A DNA stretch of 64,000 bases from Thalassobacillus cyri (GTDB lineage: Bacteria; Bacillota; Bacilli; Bacillales; Halobacillaceae). Positions 20,360-28,573 of this stretch are shown in pieces. Made by a program: the position numbers and the translations under genes. Numbering within the stretch: the first letter of the stretch is position 1; each line of letters begins with the position of its first letter. The stretch lies in the NCBI RefSeq assembly GCF_900107755.1, contig NZ_FNQR01000001.1, positions 1 to 64,000 of the forward strand, written 5' to 3'. The notes under the pieces are model-generated. The model searched no databases, was not told the DNA's origin, and saw nothing but the letters and a program-made list of their open reading frames with translations.

Positions 20360-22021
20360 TTATACCATTTGAGGTTTTTTAACTCCGTTGGCAACAGAAT
20401 AAGTTTTCCAGCCGCCATCCAGGTTACGAGCATCATAGCCGTTAAGACGGAGCAGCTTAGTTGCAAGATAGCCACGCAGACCTACCTGGCAATTCACGTG
20501 GATCGGTTTATCTTTCGGCAGTTCTTCCATCCGATGACGCAGGTCATGAAGCGGAATGTTGATCGCTCCAGGGATATAGCCTTGATCCAATTCTTTTGCA
20601 TCACGTACGTCAAGTACGAGATCGCCTTGGTTCACTTTTTCGTCAATTTCATCCCAGTGGGTGATTTCAACCGCACCATCGATAATATTTTCCGCGACAT
20701 AGCCAAGCATGTTGACCGGGTCTTTTGCAGAAGAGAATGGTGGAGCATAAGCAAGTTCCAAATCTGGCAGGTCATGGACAGTCAGACCGCCTTTGATAGC
20801 CGTGGCAAGTACGTCAATCCGTTTGTCCACGCCATCTTTTCCTACGATTTGAGCGCCGTAGATTTTTCCGTTGTCCGGGTTAAACAGCATTTTCATTGCT
20901 AATGATTCAGCTCCAGGATAGTAGCCGGCATGGGAAGCAGGATGGATGTGAATCGCTTCATACTTCCAGCCAAGATTCTTCATGCGTTTCTCATTGACAC
21001 CTGTAGCAGCAACGGTATAATCAAATACCTTTACAATGGATGTACCCAATGTGCCAGGATAAGCTTCGTTCTTTCCATAGATGTTGTTCGCAACGATCCG
21101 TCCTTGACGGTTGGCAGGCCAAGCGAGCGGTACCATGGCAGGTTCTTTTGTAATATAGTCCTGAACCTCAATGGCATCACCTATCGCGTAGATGGATGGA
21201 TCATTTGTTTGCATGTATTCGTTGACGATGATACCCCTGCGGGCACCAAGTTCTAATCCTGCTTCATGTGCCAGTGTGCTTTCAGGCTGTACTCCGATGG
21301 AAAGGACGATCATATCAGTATCCAGCATCCTGCCGCTTTCTAATGCGACGACGTCACCTTCGTTTACGGAAGCGATCCCATCGCCAAGAATCAGTTCGAC
21401 GCCTTTTTCCCGAAGATGTTCGTGGACGATTGCTGCCATTTCAGGGTCGATCGGCGCCATGACTTGTGGTCCTTTTTCCACGACAGTTACTTTAGCCCCG
21501 CGATCAGCAAGGTTCTCAGCCATTTCCAGACCGATAAACCCTCCCCCGATAACTGTTACGTGTTTCGGCTGTTTTTCATCAACATAAGCTTTGATCCGAT
21601 CCGTATCAGGAATATTTCTTAAAGTAAAATATGTGCTTTCTTTCAATCCAGGAAGCGGAGGTACGATAGGTTTTGCTCCTGGAGATAAAATCAAATGATC
21701 ATAGCTTTGGTGGTAAACTTCCCCGGTCTTCAAATCTTTGATTTCGATTTGTTTGTCTTCCCGGTTGATCTTCATGACTTCCGCAGAAGTTCGGATATCC
21801 ATATTGAAGCGGGCTTCCATACGATCGACGGTCTGAACAAGCAGCTTGCTGCGTTCTTCGATGGTACCTCCGATGTAGTACGGCAATCCGCAGTTTGCGA
21901 ATGAAATATATTCTCCTCGTTCAATCAAAATGATTTGGCTTTCTTCATCTAATCTTCTCAATCTGGCAGCGGCAGTAGCACCACCAGCAACTCCTCCAAC
22001 AATCACAATCTTTTTAGACAT
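20360..22021 (-). CDS. CoA-disulfide reductase-rhodanese fusion
   Basis: An FAD- and NAD(P)H-dependent flavoprotein of the CoA-disulfide/persulfide reductase family with a C-terminal rhodanese domain (553 residues). Visible are the FAD motif IVIVGGVAGGATAAARLRR, redox Cys44 in SFANCGLPYYIGG, the NAD(P) motif VTVIGGGFIGLEMAENL, and the rhodanese loop NCQVGLRGY. Such fusions reduce CoA or polysulfide species and protect against reactive sulfur, as known for the family. ATG at 22021 is chosen; GGGAGG lies eight bases before it. It lies alone rather than with DsrE/TusA genes. Confidence 0.9.
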   Translation of the reverse strand: MSKKIVIVGGVAGGATAAARLRRLDEESQIILIERGEYISFANCGLPYYIGGTIEERSKLLVQTVDRMEARFNMDIRTSAEVMKINREDKQIEIKDLKTGEVYHQSYDHLILSPGAKPIVPPLPGLKESTYFTLRNIPDTDRIKAYVDEKQPKHVTVIGGGFIGLEMAENLADRGAKVTVVEKGPQVMAPIDPEMAAIVHEHLREKGVELILGDGIASVNEGDVVALESGRMLDTDMIVLSIGVQPESTLAHEAGLELGARRGIIVNEYMQTNDPSIYAIGDAIEVQDYITKEPAMVPLAWPANRQGRIVANNIYGKNEAYPGTLGTSIVKVFDYTVAATGVNEKRMKNLGWKYEAIHIHPASHAGYYPGAESLAMKMLFNPDNGKIYGAQIVGKDGVDKRIDVLATAIKGGLTVHDLPDLELAYAPPFSSAKDPVNMLGYVAENIIDGAVEITHWDEIDEKVNQGDLVLDVRDAKELDQGYIPGAINIPLHDLRHRMEELPKDKPIHVNCQVGLRGYLATKLLRLNGYDARNLDGGWKTYSVANGVKKPQMV

Positions 22022-22049
22022 TTTGTTTTCCTCCCTAACCATTGTATTA

Positions 22050-22070
22050 ATACCCCTTACCGTATGGTAT
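22050..22070. promoter_or_regulatory. Possible CsoR/CstR-type operator
   Basis: Arms ATACC and GGTAT lie 29 bases upstream of the CoA-disulfide reductase start, in a C/G-run context (ATACCCC...GGTATAACGGGG) reminiscent of CsoR-family sites. Weak evidence, suggested mainly by the target's sulfur role. The rest of the gap 22022-22335 holds only the DegV gene's terminator. Confidence 0.3.
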
Positions 22071-22189
22071 AACGGGGAGGGGGTAATTACAACAGGTAAA
22101 CAAGCAGTTTATGTTACAAAATTGTGAATGGGTGAACATTGGAAGGTTTTCGGTAATATTGAAGAAATTGGGCATGACTAGGAAAAGAT

Positions 22190-22224
22190 AAAAAAAGCCG
22201 CCTCTTTTAGGAGAAAAGGCAGCC
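22190..22224 (-). terminator. DegV gene terminator
   Basis: On the minus strand GCTGCCTTTT pairs with AAAGAGGCGGC (one bulge) and TTTTTTT follows. It ends the DegV gene. Confidence 0.75.
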
Positions 22225-22335
22225 TGGAGAGTATGAACACTCATATTTTCGCTCGTCAACGCTTATTTTGTAATTACAAATCATAATTTTTGACCGCCAA
22301 ACAGATTCTCTCGTTCACAACCTGGCCCACGGACA

Positions 22336-23196
22336 TCATTTATATGGCTGGTTCAGGAAGAAAAGTGCGATGGTACCCGGGCCGGCATGTGCCCCGATAG
22401 CGGAGCCGACCATTTCAATATGAATCTGCTCGGTGCCGAATTCTTCCTTTATCATGCTCGCGAGCTGTTCTGCGTTTTCTAAGTCGTCAGCATGGCTGAT
22501 GGCAATTGGCTGATTGGAAAGGTCTTCGCCACGTTCCTTCATGATGTCCAGCATGCGTTTCAAAACTTTTTTGGCGCCGCGGATTTTTTCCAATGGAATC
22601 AGCTTGCCTTCTTCGACATGTAAGAGGGGCTTGATCTTCAATAAGGTACCCACGAATGCCGCTGTTTTACTGACACGGCCACCGCGGTATAAGTATTCCA
22701 GATCATCGACGGTGAAAATGTGTTCCATATGTTCTGCGTGATAGGTACCGATATCGAGTATTTCCTGTATTGATGCGCCGTCAGCAGCCAATTCTGCTGC
22801 CCGCAGGACGACGAGTCCATAACCTAACGATGCGCACTTGGTATCGACTATATGCAGGTCAAAATCAGGGTGCTCTGTTTTCACTTCATCTTCCATCATT
22901 TTCGCTGTCTGATATGTACCGGATAATTCTGAAGAGAGTGCGAAGTAAATGCATGGTTGTCCAGCTTCTGCATAACGTGTAAAGAATTCTTTGAACGCCT
23001 GCGGAGATACTTGTGAGGTTTTTGGAGCAGCTCCCTCGCGCATCGCATCGTATACCTTTTTTGGCGTGATAGTCTTACCATCAAGATACTCTTCTTCATT
23101 CAGGGTGACTTTTAACGGCACCATTTCGATGTTATTACGATCGAAATGTTCTTGAGATAAATCGCTTGCCGAGTCACAAATGATTTTAACTTCCAT
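22336..23196 (-). CDS. DegV family fatty-acid-binding protein
   Basis: A 286-residue DegV/FakB-type protein. Such proteins bind a fatty acid and present it to fatty-acid kinase FakA for phosphorylation. Family motifs are IICDSASDLS at the N-terminus, KTSQVSP near residue 60, ELSGTYQTA near 90 and GGRVSKTAAFVG near 180. ATG at 23196 is used; AAGGTGA is five bases ahead and an earlier GTG overlaps that site. The following yitT and BsuPI genes match the B. subtilis order yitS-yitT-ipi, so this is probably the YitS counterpart. Confidence 0.87.
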   Translation of the reverse strand: MEVKIICDSASDLSQEHFDRNNIEMVPLKVTLNEEEYLDGKTITPKKVYDAMREGAAPKTSQVSPQAFKEFFTRYAEAGQPCIYFALSSELSGTYQTAKMMEDEVKTEHPDFDLHIVDTKCASLGYGLVVLRAAELAADGASIQEILDIGTYHAEHMEHIFTVDDLEYLYRGGRVSKTAAFVGTLLKIKPLLHVEEGKLIPLEKIRGAKKVLKRMLDIMKERGEDLSNQPIAISHADDLENAEQLASMIKEEFGTEQIHIEMVGSAIGAHAGPGTIALFFLNQPYK

Positions 23197-23418
23197 CACG
23201 TTCACCTTCTTATTAGTAAGGAATTAATCATACTTGTTTTATTCAAGTTTATGCCTATATAAGGAAACTGTCAAAACATTTCACGCTAATGAAGGGAATA
23301 GGTGATTATTTTTTCCTAGGTGGGGGAATGGGGAATTGATGCTTGATTTTCGTTCACTGGGGTGATAAAAAAGAATAGTGTTTTTCGCTATTATAAGTTC
23401 TTTTTAAAGGAGGCAACT

Positions 23419-24270
23419 ATGTTTTCATTTGAAGCCAAACGGATTGTTGTTGTCATATTCGGCGCCATCTTAAATGCGCTTGCTCTAAATATGTTTTTAA
23501 TTGAAGCGAATGTATATGCGAGCGGTTTTACAGGTGTCGCTCAGCTGACAGCCAGTATTCTCAAGGATTTCTTAGGGGTGCCTGGCATCAGTACAGGTTT
23601 GCTCTTATTCGTATTGAATATTCCGGTTGCCATATTAGGCTGGTATAAAGTAGGGAAAGGATTCACGGTCTACAGTGCACTATCCGTAGCTTTCACCACT
23701 GTATTTCTTGGGTTCATTCCGGTAAAACAGCTCTCTGAGGATATCATACTTAATGCTGTATTTGGTGGAGTGCTCGGTGGAGCGGGCGTCGGCCTGACAC
23801 TAAAGTGGGGTGCTTCCACCGGGGGTCTCGATATCGTAGCAATGGTATTGTCCAGGATGAAAGACCGTCCGATCGGCATCTATTTTTTAATTTTGAACAG
23901 TGGCATTATTGCACTGGCGGGGCTATTATATGAACCGGAAAACGCCTTGTATACCCTATTAACCTTATATGTATCGACTCGGGTCATTGATGCCATACAC
24001 ACCCGTCACGAGAAACTGACTGCTATGATCATTACCACCAAGGCAGCAGAGTTGGAAAAAGCCATCCATTCCAAAATGGTACGCGGGATCACTACCTTAC
24101 CGGCACGAGGTGCTTTTACCCAGCAGGATAAAAATATGCTGGTCATGGTCATCACACGTTATGAACTTTACGATCTGCAGGGAATTATCAATGAAGTCGA
24201 TCCACAGGCGTTCACAAATATCGTCCAAACGACAGGGATCTTCGGATTTTTCCGAAAAGACGACAAATAA
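23419..24270 (+). CDS. yitT: YitT family membrane protein (DUF2179)
   Basis: A 283-residue protein: five or six membrane helices (about 10-180, including NALALNMFLIEANVYASGFTG and the glycine-rich GASTGGLDIVAM), then a cytosolic DUF2179 domain (about 200-280, KMVRGITTLPARGAFTQQDKNMLVMVI). AAAGGAGG stands five bases before the ATG. The molecular role is not established. Position between a DegV gene and a BsuPI gene matches B. subtilis yitT. Confidence 0.85.
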   Translation: MFSFEAKRIVVVIFGAILNALALNMFLIEANVYASGFTGVAQLTASILKDFLGVPGISTGLLLFVLNIPVAILGWYKVGKGFTVYSALSVAFTTVFLGFIPVKQLSEDIILNAVFGGVLGGAGVGLTLKWGASTGGLDIVAMVLSRMKDRPIGIYFLILNSGIIALAGLLYEPENALYTLLTLYVSTRVIDAIHTRHEKLTAMIITTKAAELEKAIHSKMVRGITTLPARGAFTQQDKNMLVMVITRYELYDLQGIINEVDPQAFTNIVQTTGIFGFFRKDDK

Positions 24271-24337
24271 TGTAACCTTTGGTAAGTTCATACGTCTATA
24301 TTAATGAACCCACCTAAAAAGAAGGAAGTGACGGACA

Positions 24338-25231
24338 ATGAAAAGGGGATGGATGCTTCTTATTGGGCTGATGGTAATGCTACTTGTCGCAGCCTGCGGA
24401 GCAAAGGAAAGTCAAGGGGACTCTGGAGATGAAGGGGCAGAAGACGTAATGAAAGAGGAAGAGACAAGCAGCAACGAAGGTCAAAATACTGTCCAGGAGG
24501 CGGTTAGTCAGTTGGCTGTAGATGCTACGATTACGCCTGAAAGTGACAAGGTAACATTCAGTTTCTCTATGGAGAATCAAGGGGACAAAGCATATGATCT
24601 TGGTTTTTCATCCGGCCAAAAATATGAAATCGTTGTAAAAAATGAGGAGGGAGAGGAAGTATACCGATACTCAGAAGGACAAATGTTCACGCAGGCGTTA
24701 GAAACAAAAACCATTGAACCAGGAGAGAGTATCAGCTTTGAAGAAGTATGGTCCGCAGACATCAAGCCAGGAGAATACGATGCGGCGATCTCCATTGAAG
24801 TAAACTCGATCAACGAGCAATCGCTGGAGGCGAAGCCATTCAAAGTGACTAAAGCATTTACCGTGGAAGGGAAGCAAACCACAGAAGAGCAGGAAGGTAA
24901 CTCTGGCGATTCAGTTGCGGAAGGAGAAGCTTTCCGTAATATTGAGGTTTCTGGAGAAAAAGGTTCCTATGTTGTTACAGGGGAAGCAAAAGTATTTGAA
25001 GGTTCGTTCGTATATAATGTAGAGGATGGACATAATATGCTGATTGAAAACACCACCCATCAAGTGGATGAAGGTGCTCCTTCCTGGTCATCGTTCAAAC
25101 TTGAAATAGAAATTAGTCAAGAGGAGCTCCCGCAGTTTGGCTCCTTGACGTTAACCATGTTCGAAATCGATCCGAAAACCGGCAACCCGACCAACGTGAA
25201 TTATATTCCTTTAGAACAGTTTCAGGGATAA
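24338..25231 (+). CDS. Lipoprotein with BsuPI and Gmad2 domains
   Basis: A 297-residue lipoprotein: signal with lipobox VAAC (Cys20), acidic linker, a BsuPI-type beta-sandwich (about 55-170, FSFSMENQGDKAYDLGFSSGQKYEI), then a Gmad2-like immunoglobulin domain (about 195-290, FRNIEVSGEKGSYVVTGEAKVFEGSFVYNV). BsuPI (Ipi) in B. subtilis is a cytosolic inhibitor of intracellular serine protease; here the lipoprotein signal places the domain outside the cell, so the target must differ. Position matches ipi after yitT. Function of the fusion is unknown. Confidence 0.78.
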   Translation: MKRGWMLLIGLMVMLLVAACGAKESQGDSGDEGAEDVMKEEETSSNEGQNTVQEAVSQLAVDATITPESDKVTFSFSMENQGDKAYDLGFSSGQKYEIVVKNEEGEEVYRYSEGQMFTQALETKTIEPGESISFEEVWSADIKPGEYDAAISIEVNSINEQSLEAKPFKVTKAFTVEGKQTTEEQEGNSGDSVAEGEAFRNIEVSGEKGSYVVTGEAKVFEGSFVYNVEDGHNMLIENTTHQVDEGAPSWSSFKLEIEISQEELPQFGSLTLTMFEIDPKTGNPTNVNYIPLEQFQG

Positions 25232-25261
25232 TTGTCAGGTTAAACAGCTTAAAAGAGTGTA

Positions 25262-25306
25262 ACACAAAAAAGCATAGAGATATAAGGCTCTAAGCTTTTT
25301 TTGTGT
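25262..25306 (+). terminator. Terminator of the BsuPI-domain lipoprotein gene
   Basis: ACACAAAAAAGCATAGAG and CTCTAAGCTTTTTTGTGT pair with a single mismatch, making a 17-bp stem with an A/T-rich base. Confidence 0.8.
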
Positions 25307-25341
25307 GCTTCCTTTAATACTCATCTAAGTGACGCATCAAC

Positions 25342-25387
25342 AAAAAATCGAGGATAAAACCTTAACGATTTTATCCTCGATTTTTTT
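25342..25387. terminator. Bidirectional terminator
   Basis: A perfect stem AAATCGAGGATAAAA/TTTTATCCTCGATTT flanked by A and T runs on both sides serves the convergent genes on either side. It is the second strong terminator within 80 bases. Confidence 0.85.
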
Positions 25388-25452
25388 TGCCGTCAATTAA
25401 GTTAAAATACTTACCTTGGTTTTACTTAACGATATTGAATCGCAGTATGGTT

Positions 25453-25716
25453 TTAATAGTTGTGCTTTTCGAATACTTCTTCAATCTTCGGTGTCAGGCT
25501 GTCCCACTCAGCATCGAATTTTTTGTTGACGGTGATGAAATTCTGGAAACCGAAAACGTTATCCACGCCTTCCACTGTCATCAAATCGTTCAATATTTCA
25601 TGTTCACTAGTCTGTCCTGCCATGACTGATACACTGCCGTCACCGCTGAAAATCATGGAATCCGTAGTGAATTTCATTGCATTCGGGTTTGGTGTTGCTT
25701 CTACTTTTACACTCAT
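25453..25716 (-). CDS. Nfu/NifU N-terminal-domain protein
   Basis: An 87-residue protein with the Nfu_N domain (VEATPNPNAMKFTTD, then VEGVDNVFGFQNFITVNK). In larger Nfu proteins this domain is joined to an Fe-S scaffold domain; here it stands alone and has no CxxC, so it cannot itself hold a cluster at such a motif. GGAGGAGG lies ten bases before ATG 25716; an upstream in-frame ATG overlaps that site. A role in Fe-S protein assembly is inferred from the domain only. Confidence 0.8.
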   Translation of the reverse strand: MSVKVEATPNPNAMKFTTDSMIFSGDGSVSVMAGQTSEHEILNDLMTVEGVDNVFGFQNFITVNKKFDAEWDSLTPKIEEVFEKHNY

Positions 25717-25862
25717 TTTTTTAAAACCTCCTCCATACATCTGTTTTCATTCTATCAAAAATTCACGGATTCACAAAAGATTACTTTTTCCGCAGGTTTA
25801 CAGTATTATTTCGATGGTAAAATGATTTACATATTGAGGTGAGCAGGAAAGGAAGAGGGTAC

Positions 25863-26285
25863 ATGTACCAGACTGGTTTATTGGTGGGTACTATTGCCGG
25901 CATGGCGCTGGCAATAGTTCTTTGGGCCGCTGAAGCGGCAACCGGAATCAAAGTATATACGCTATTAATGAATGTAGATTTTATTCCCTGGATAGGACAG
26001 ATCGATTGGCCTGTTTATATGGAGTGGTTCTTCCATATGATTATTTCCTGGGGAATAGGCGTGATTTATGTCTTTTTATTGCACTATTCAGTAAGTGACG
26101 CCCCAATCCATCAATGGTCGCTAGCGTTAACTCTCGCGACACTGGCAGGTCTGACATACTTTCCACTGACCGCTTTAGCTATCAAGGAGACACCGGCCAT
26201 CGATGATATCGCAGCCATTGCAATCTGGTCCGCAGGGCATGGGTTATACGCAGTGGTGATGAAGCTCACTTATCGCATGAGTTAA
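25863..26285 (+). CDS. Uncharacterised four-helix membrane protein
   Basis: 140 residues with four predicted helices (about 4-26, 50-75, 87-110 and 115-135) and conserved-looking polar positions (EWFFHMIISWGIG, AGHGLYAVVMKL). I do not recognise the family. ATG at 25863 fits AAAGGAAG seven bases ahead; an earlier GTG start at 25839 is possible. It stands alone between the Nfu_N gene and the NAD(P)-binding protein. Confidence 0.65.
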   Translation: MYQTGLLVGTIAGMALAIVLWAAEAATGIKVYTLLMNVDFIPWIGQIDWPVYMEWFFHMIISWGIGVIYVFLLHYSVSDAPIHQWSLALTLATLAGLTYFPLTALAIKETPAIDDIAAIAIWSAGHGLYAVVMKLTYRMS

Positions 26286-26358
26286 ATACAGGTTTGAATC
26301 AGGCCGGTTCAGGTTACAAGAATTATGCATATATTCTTGTTGTTAAGGAGCGGATATA

Positions 26359-26997
26359 ATGAAAGTATTAGTTGCTGGAGCAAACGGTCATACAGGTCGA
26401 TTGTTAGTACAAAACCTGGATGCTGCAGGTCATGAAGCCTATGCTATGGTGCGAAAAGAAGAGCAGAAAGAGGCCATGGAAGGCTTAGGAGGTATTCCGG
26501 TACTTGCCGACTTAGAAAGCGACGTCGGTCATGCGGTGAAAGGCATGGATGCAGTCATATTTGCAGCTGGGTCCGGTTCCAAGACACCGCCAGAAAAAAC
26601 AAAGGATGTCGACAGGGACGGTGCCATCAATTTGATTAAAGAGACAGAAAAACTGGGAAGAGCCCCTAAATTTATCATGTTGAGCGCCATGAAAGCAGAT
26701 AATCCGGAAGAAGGCCCGGAGCAATTGAAATACTATTTAGAAATGAAAGGCGAAGCAGATGATTATCTTCGCAAGACGGAGCTTAATTATACCATTGTAC
26801 GTCCAGGAGCGCTGACTCACGAGGCAAGTACTAGTAAAATCAAGGTAGGTAAATCGGTGGATCGCGGCTCTGTATCCCGTGCAGATGTTGCAAAGACAAT
26901 GATTGCAGCGCTTGAGGAACCGAATGCCTATCGTAAAACCTTCGAAATGGTAGAAGGCGATACGCAAATTGAAGACGCATTGAAATCATTGGAGTAA
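26359..26997 (+). CDS. NAD(P)-binding epimerase-like protein (YhfK type)
   Basis: A 212-residue atypical short-chain dehydrogenase with the Rossmann motif VAGANGHTGRLLVQ at residue 4. It resembles B. subtilis YhfK along its length (MVRKEEQKEAMEGLG, VIFAAGSGSKT, YTIVRPGAL, EGDTQIEDALKSL). Members are NAD(P)H-binding proteins of unknown substrate; the catalytic YxxxK is replaced by YYLEMKGEAD. AAGGAG lies eight bases before the ATG. It is monocistronic with a strong terminator. Confidence 0.83.
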   Translation: MKVLVAGANGHTGRLLVQNLDAAGHEAYAMVRKEEQKEAMEGLGGIPVLADLESDVGHAVKGMDAVIFAAGSGSKTPPEKTKDVDRDGAINLIKETEKLGRAPKFIMLSAMKADNPEEGPEQLKYYLEMKGEADDYLRKTELNYTIVRPGALTHEASTSKIKVGKSVDRGSVSRADVAKTMIAALEEPNAYRKTFEMVEGDTQIEDALKSLE

Positions 26998-27015
26998 TAA
27001 ATGGAACAAAGACAA

Positions 27016-27051
27016 AGACTGGTTCAGATTAATCTGAACCAGTCTCTTTTT
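27016..27051. terminator. Bidirectional terminator
   Basis: A perfect 15-bp palindrome (27016-27045), then CTTTTTG. It separates the convergent NAD(P)-binding and N/Q-rich protein genes. Confidence 0.85.
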
Positions 27052-27063
27052 GCGGGTGATAAT

Positions 27064-27324
27064 TTACAGCTCGTTATGGCGCTTTAATTGCTGTTCAAGC
27101 TGCTGTAGCTGCTGCTTTTCTTCAGGAGTGCTAGTGGCATAAGCGGACTGAATGGCCTGTTGAGCCGCTTGTTTTTCCTGTTCATTGGACTGTCCGCGAG
27201 CTGCGTTGGTGATACGATTGACGGCATTTCTCGCACTCTGCATAAGATTGTTATTGCCTTGATTGACAGCATCCATGGCATTTTGCATAGCGTTATTGTT
27301 ATTATTGTTTCGTTGGTTGTCCAT
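27064..27324 (-). CDS. Small Asn/Gln-rich protein (DUF3813-like)
   Basis: 86 residues, strongly rich in Asn, Gln and Ala (MDNQRNNNNNNAMQNAMDAVNQG) with a helical segment SARNAVNRITNAARGQSNEQEKQAAQQAI. A DUF3813-type protein is expected beside yitU in bacilli, and the helical part fits, but the match is by pattern only. TAGGAGG lies eight bases ahead of the ATG, inside the 3' end of the 49-residue gene before it; the two are two bases apart and surely co-transcribed. Function unknown. Confidence 0.65.
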   Translation of the reverse strand: MDNQRNNNNNNAMQNAMDAVNQGNNNLMQSARNAVNRITNAARGQSNEQEKQAAQQAIQSAYATSTPEEKQQLQQLEQQLKRHNEL

Positions 27325-27325
27325 C

Positions 27326-27475
27326 CTAAAAACCTCCTACAGTGTGACGGTCAGCTTCTTCACGTTTCCGTTCGACGTCTGAAAAGCGCTCCCGGTAGGG
27401 GAACCGTTCATCATGCTTTTTGACTGCGTCTGAACCCTGTTGTACAAAACGTTTGGATTTGTTGTTCTTAGCCAT
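27326..27475 (-). CDS. 49-residue basic protein, unknown
   Basis: A short frame starting MAKNNKSKRFVQQG and ending EEADRHTVGGF. It is highly charged, with no membrane helix. GGGAGG lies eight bases before the ATG, and its stop codon falls between the ribosome-binding site and ATG of the following N/Q-rich gene, so the pair forms a tight two-gene unit. I do not recognise the family; size and charge recall the many small bacillar spore or stress proteins, but nothing proves it. Confidence 0.6.
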   Translation of the reverse strand: MAKNNKSKRFVQQGSDAVKKHDERFPYRERFSDVERKREEADRHTVGGF

Positions 27476-27489
27476 AACAAGACCCTCCC

Positions 27490-27526
27490 GAATTAAAAAG
27501 CCTGAACGTTTTTATCAAAACGCTCA
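27490..27526 (-). terminator. Probable yitU terminator
   Basis: On the minus strand GAGCGTTT pairs with AAACGTTC (one mismatch) and the tail AGGCTTTTTAATT follows. It separates yitU from the two small genes after it. Confidence 0.45.
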
Positions 27527-27575
27527 AGCTTATTATGACTCAGGAGAGTCTTCTTATTCGTTATCAAAATATGGG

Positions 27576-28409
27576 TTAAATGGCTTTTGTATTCAATTTC
27601 AGATACTCCTCAAGGAAGCTTCCAATGCCATTATCCATATTCGAGTGCGTGATATGCTTAGCAATCCCTTTCAATTCATCAATACCGTTTTTCATTGCGA
27701 CGCCTACACCTGCGTATTCGATCATTTCCAGATCATTATCTTCATCTCCGAATGCGATGATACGGTCTTTGGGGATATGATAATAACGGGAAATTTTATC
27801 TAATCCGACGGCTTTATTCAAGCCTTTACGGACAATTTCAATGACGTGATAAGGTGCTCCCCATTTGCGGTGCTCGATGAGTTCGGCATGATTGTCTTCC
27901 AAACCTTGCCTTAGGGATTGAATTTGATGTTCGTGGGGATAAATAAGTAACGAAGTAGGATCTTCTTTCAGTTGATGTTTCAAGTTTCCTACAGTCACTG
28001 GGTTAGTATCCCCGGTTGCATGAAAAAGTTCCATAACTTCCTCGTCGTGCTGATCCAGGAAGACATCATCTTTAATTTCGGCTAACAAGTTTTTTACTTC
28101 CATCTCGTAGCAGTCATGAATGATGCTTTTTGCTGTCCGGATCGGAAGTGGAGAATGGAGCGCATCCCATTTATGGTCTGTCGGGTGATGAATCAGGGCC
28201 CCGTTGAAATTGACCATCGGAGTATCGAGTCCGAGTTCATGGTAATAATCAATGCTTGCCCGGTGAGGACGGCCGGTAGCGATGACGACTATGTGGCCTT
28301 CCTCTTTCGCTTTCAATACCGTTTGTTTTGTGCGTTCGCTAATAGTTTTTTCATCTGTCAATAATGTGCCATCTAAATCCAATGCGATCAAATGCTGTTG
28401 TCTGCTCAT
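27576..28409 (-). CDS. yitU: Cof-type HAD phosphatase
   Basis: A 277-residue HAD hydrolase of the Cof/YitU group. Motif I is LIALDLDGTLLT (Asp11, Asp13), motif II IATGR, and motifs III/IV are K at GLNK and IAFGDEDNDLEM. A C2-type cap lies between. Members dephosphorylate sugar phosphates, FMN or other small metabolites; substrate is not evident. ATG at 28409 is used because GAGGTGA stands five bases before it. Divergent from yitV, as expected for the yit block. Confidence 0.85.
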   Translation of the reverse strand: MSRQQHLIALDLDGTLLTDEKTISERTKQTVLKAKEEGHIVVIATGRPHRASIDYYHELGLDTPMVNFNGALIHHPTDHKWDALHSPLPIRTAKSIIHDCYEMEVKNLLAEIKDDVFLDQHDEEVMELFHATGDTNPVTVGNLKHQLKEDPTSLLIYPHEHQIQSLRQGLEDNHAELIEHRKWGAPYHVIEIVRKGLNKAVGLDKISRYYHIPKDRIIAFGDEDNDLEMIEYAGVGVAMKNGIDELKGIAKHITHSNMDNGIGSFLEEYLKLNTKAI

Positions 28410-28573
28410 ATTTTTCACCTCGTTGCTCTATAGTTTAGCGGTTTTACAGCTATTTGCAAAGTGATTCTGCTTTAATTATCTGTATACCCATGTTACGATT
28501 TGATTATATTATGTCAATATTAGGATGAACTAAACGGCAAGTAAAGTTTTTGCAAAGAAGGGAAATAGCAATT

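Noticed and set aside
20209-20475. 88-codon frame overlapping the 3' end of the CoA-disulfide reductase gene
   Set aside because: Most of it is the rhodanese coding region read in another frame, and the tail lacks any gene signal.
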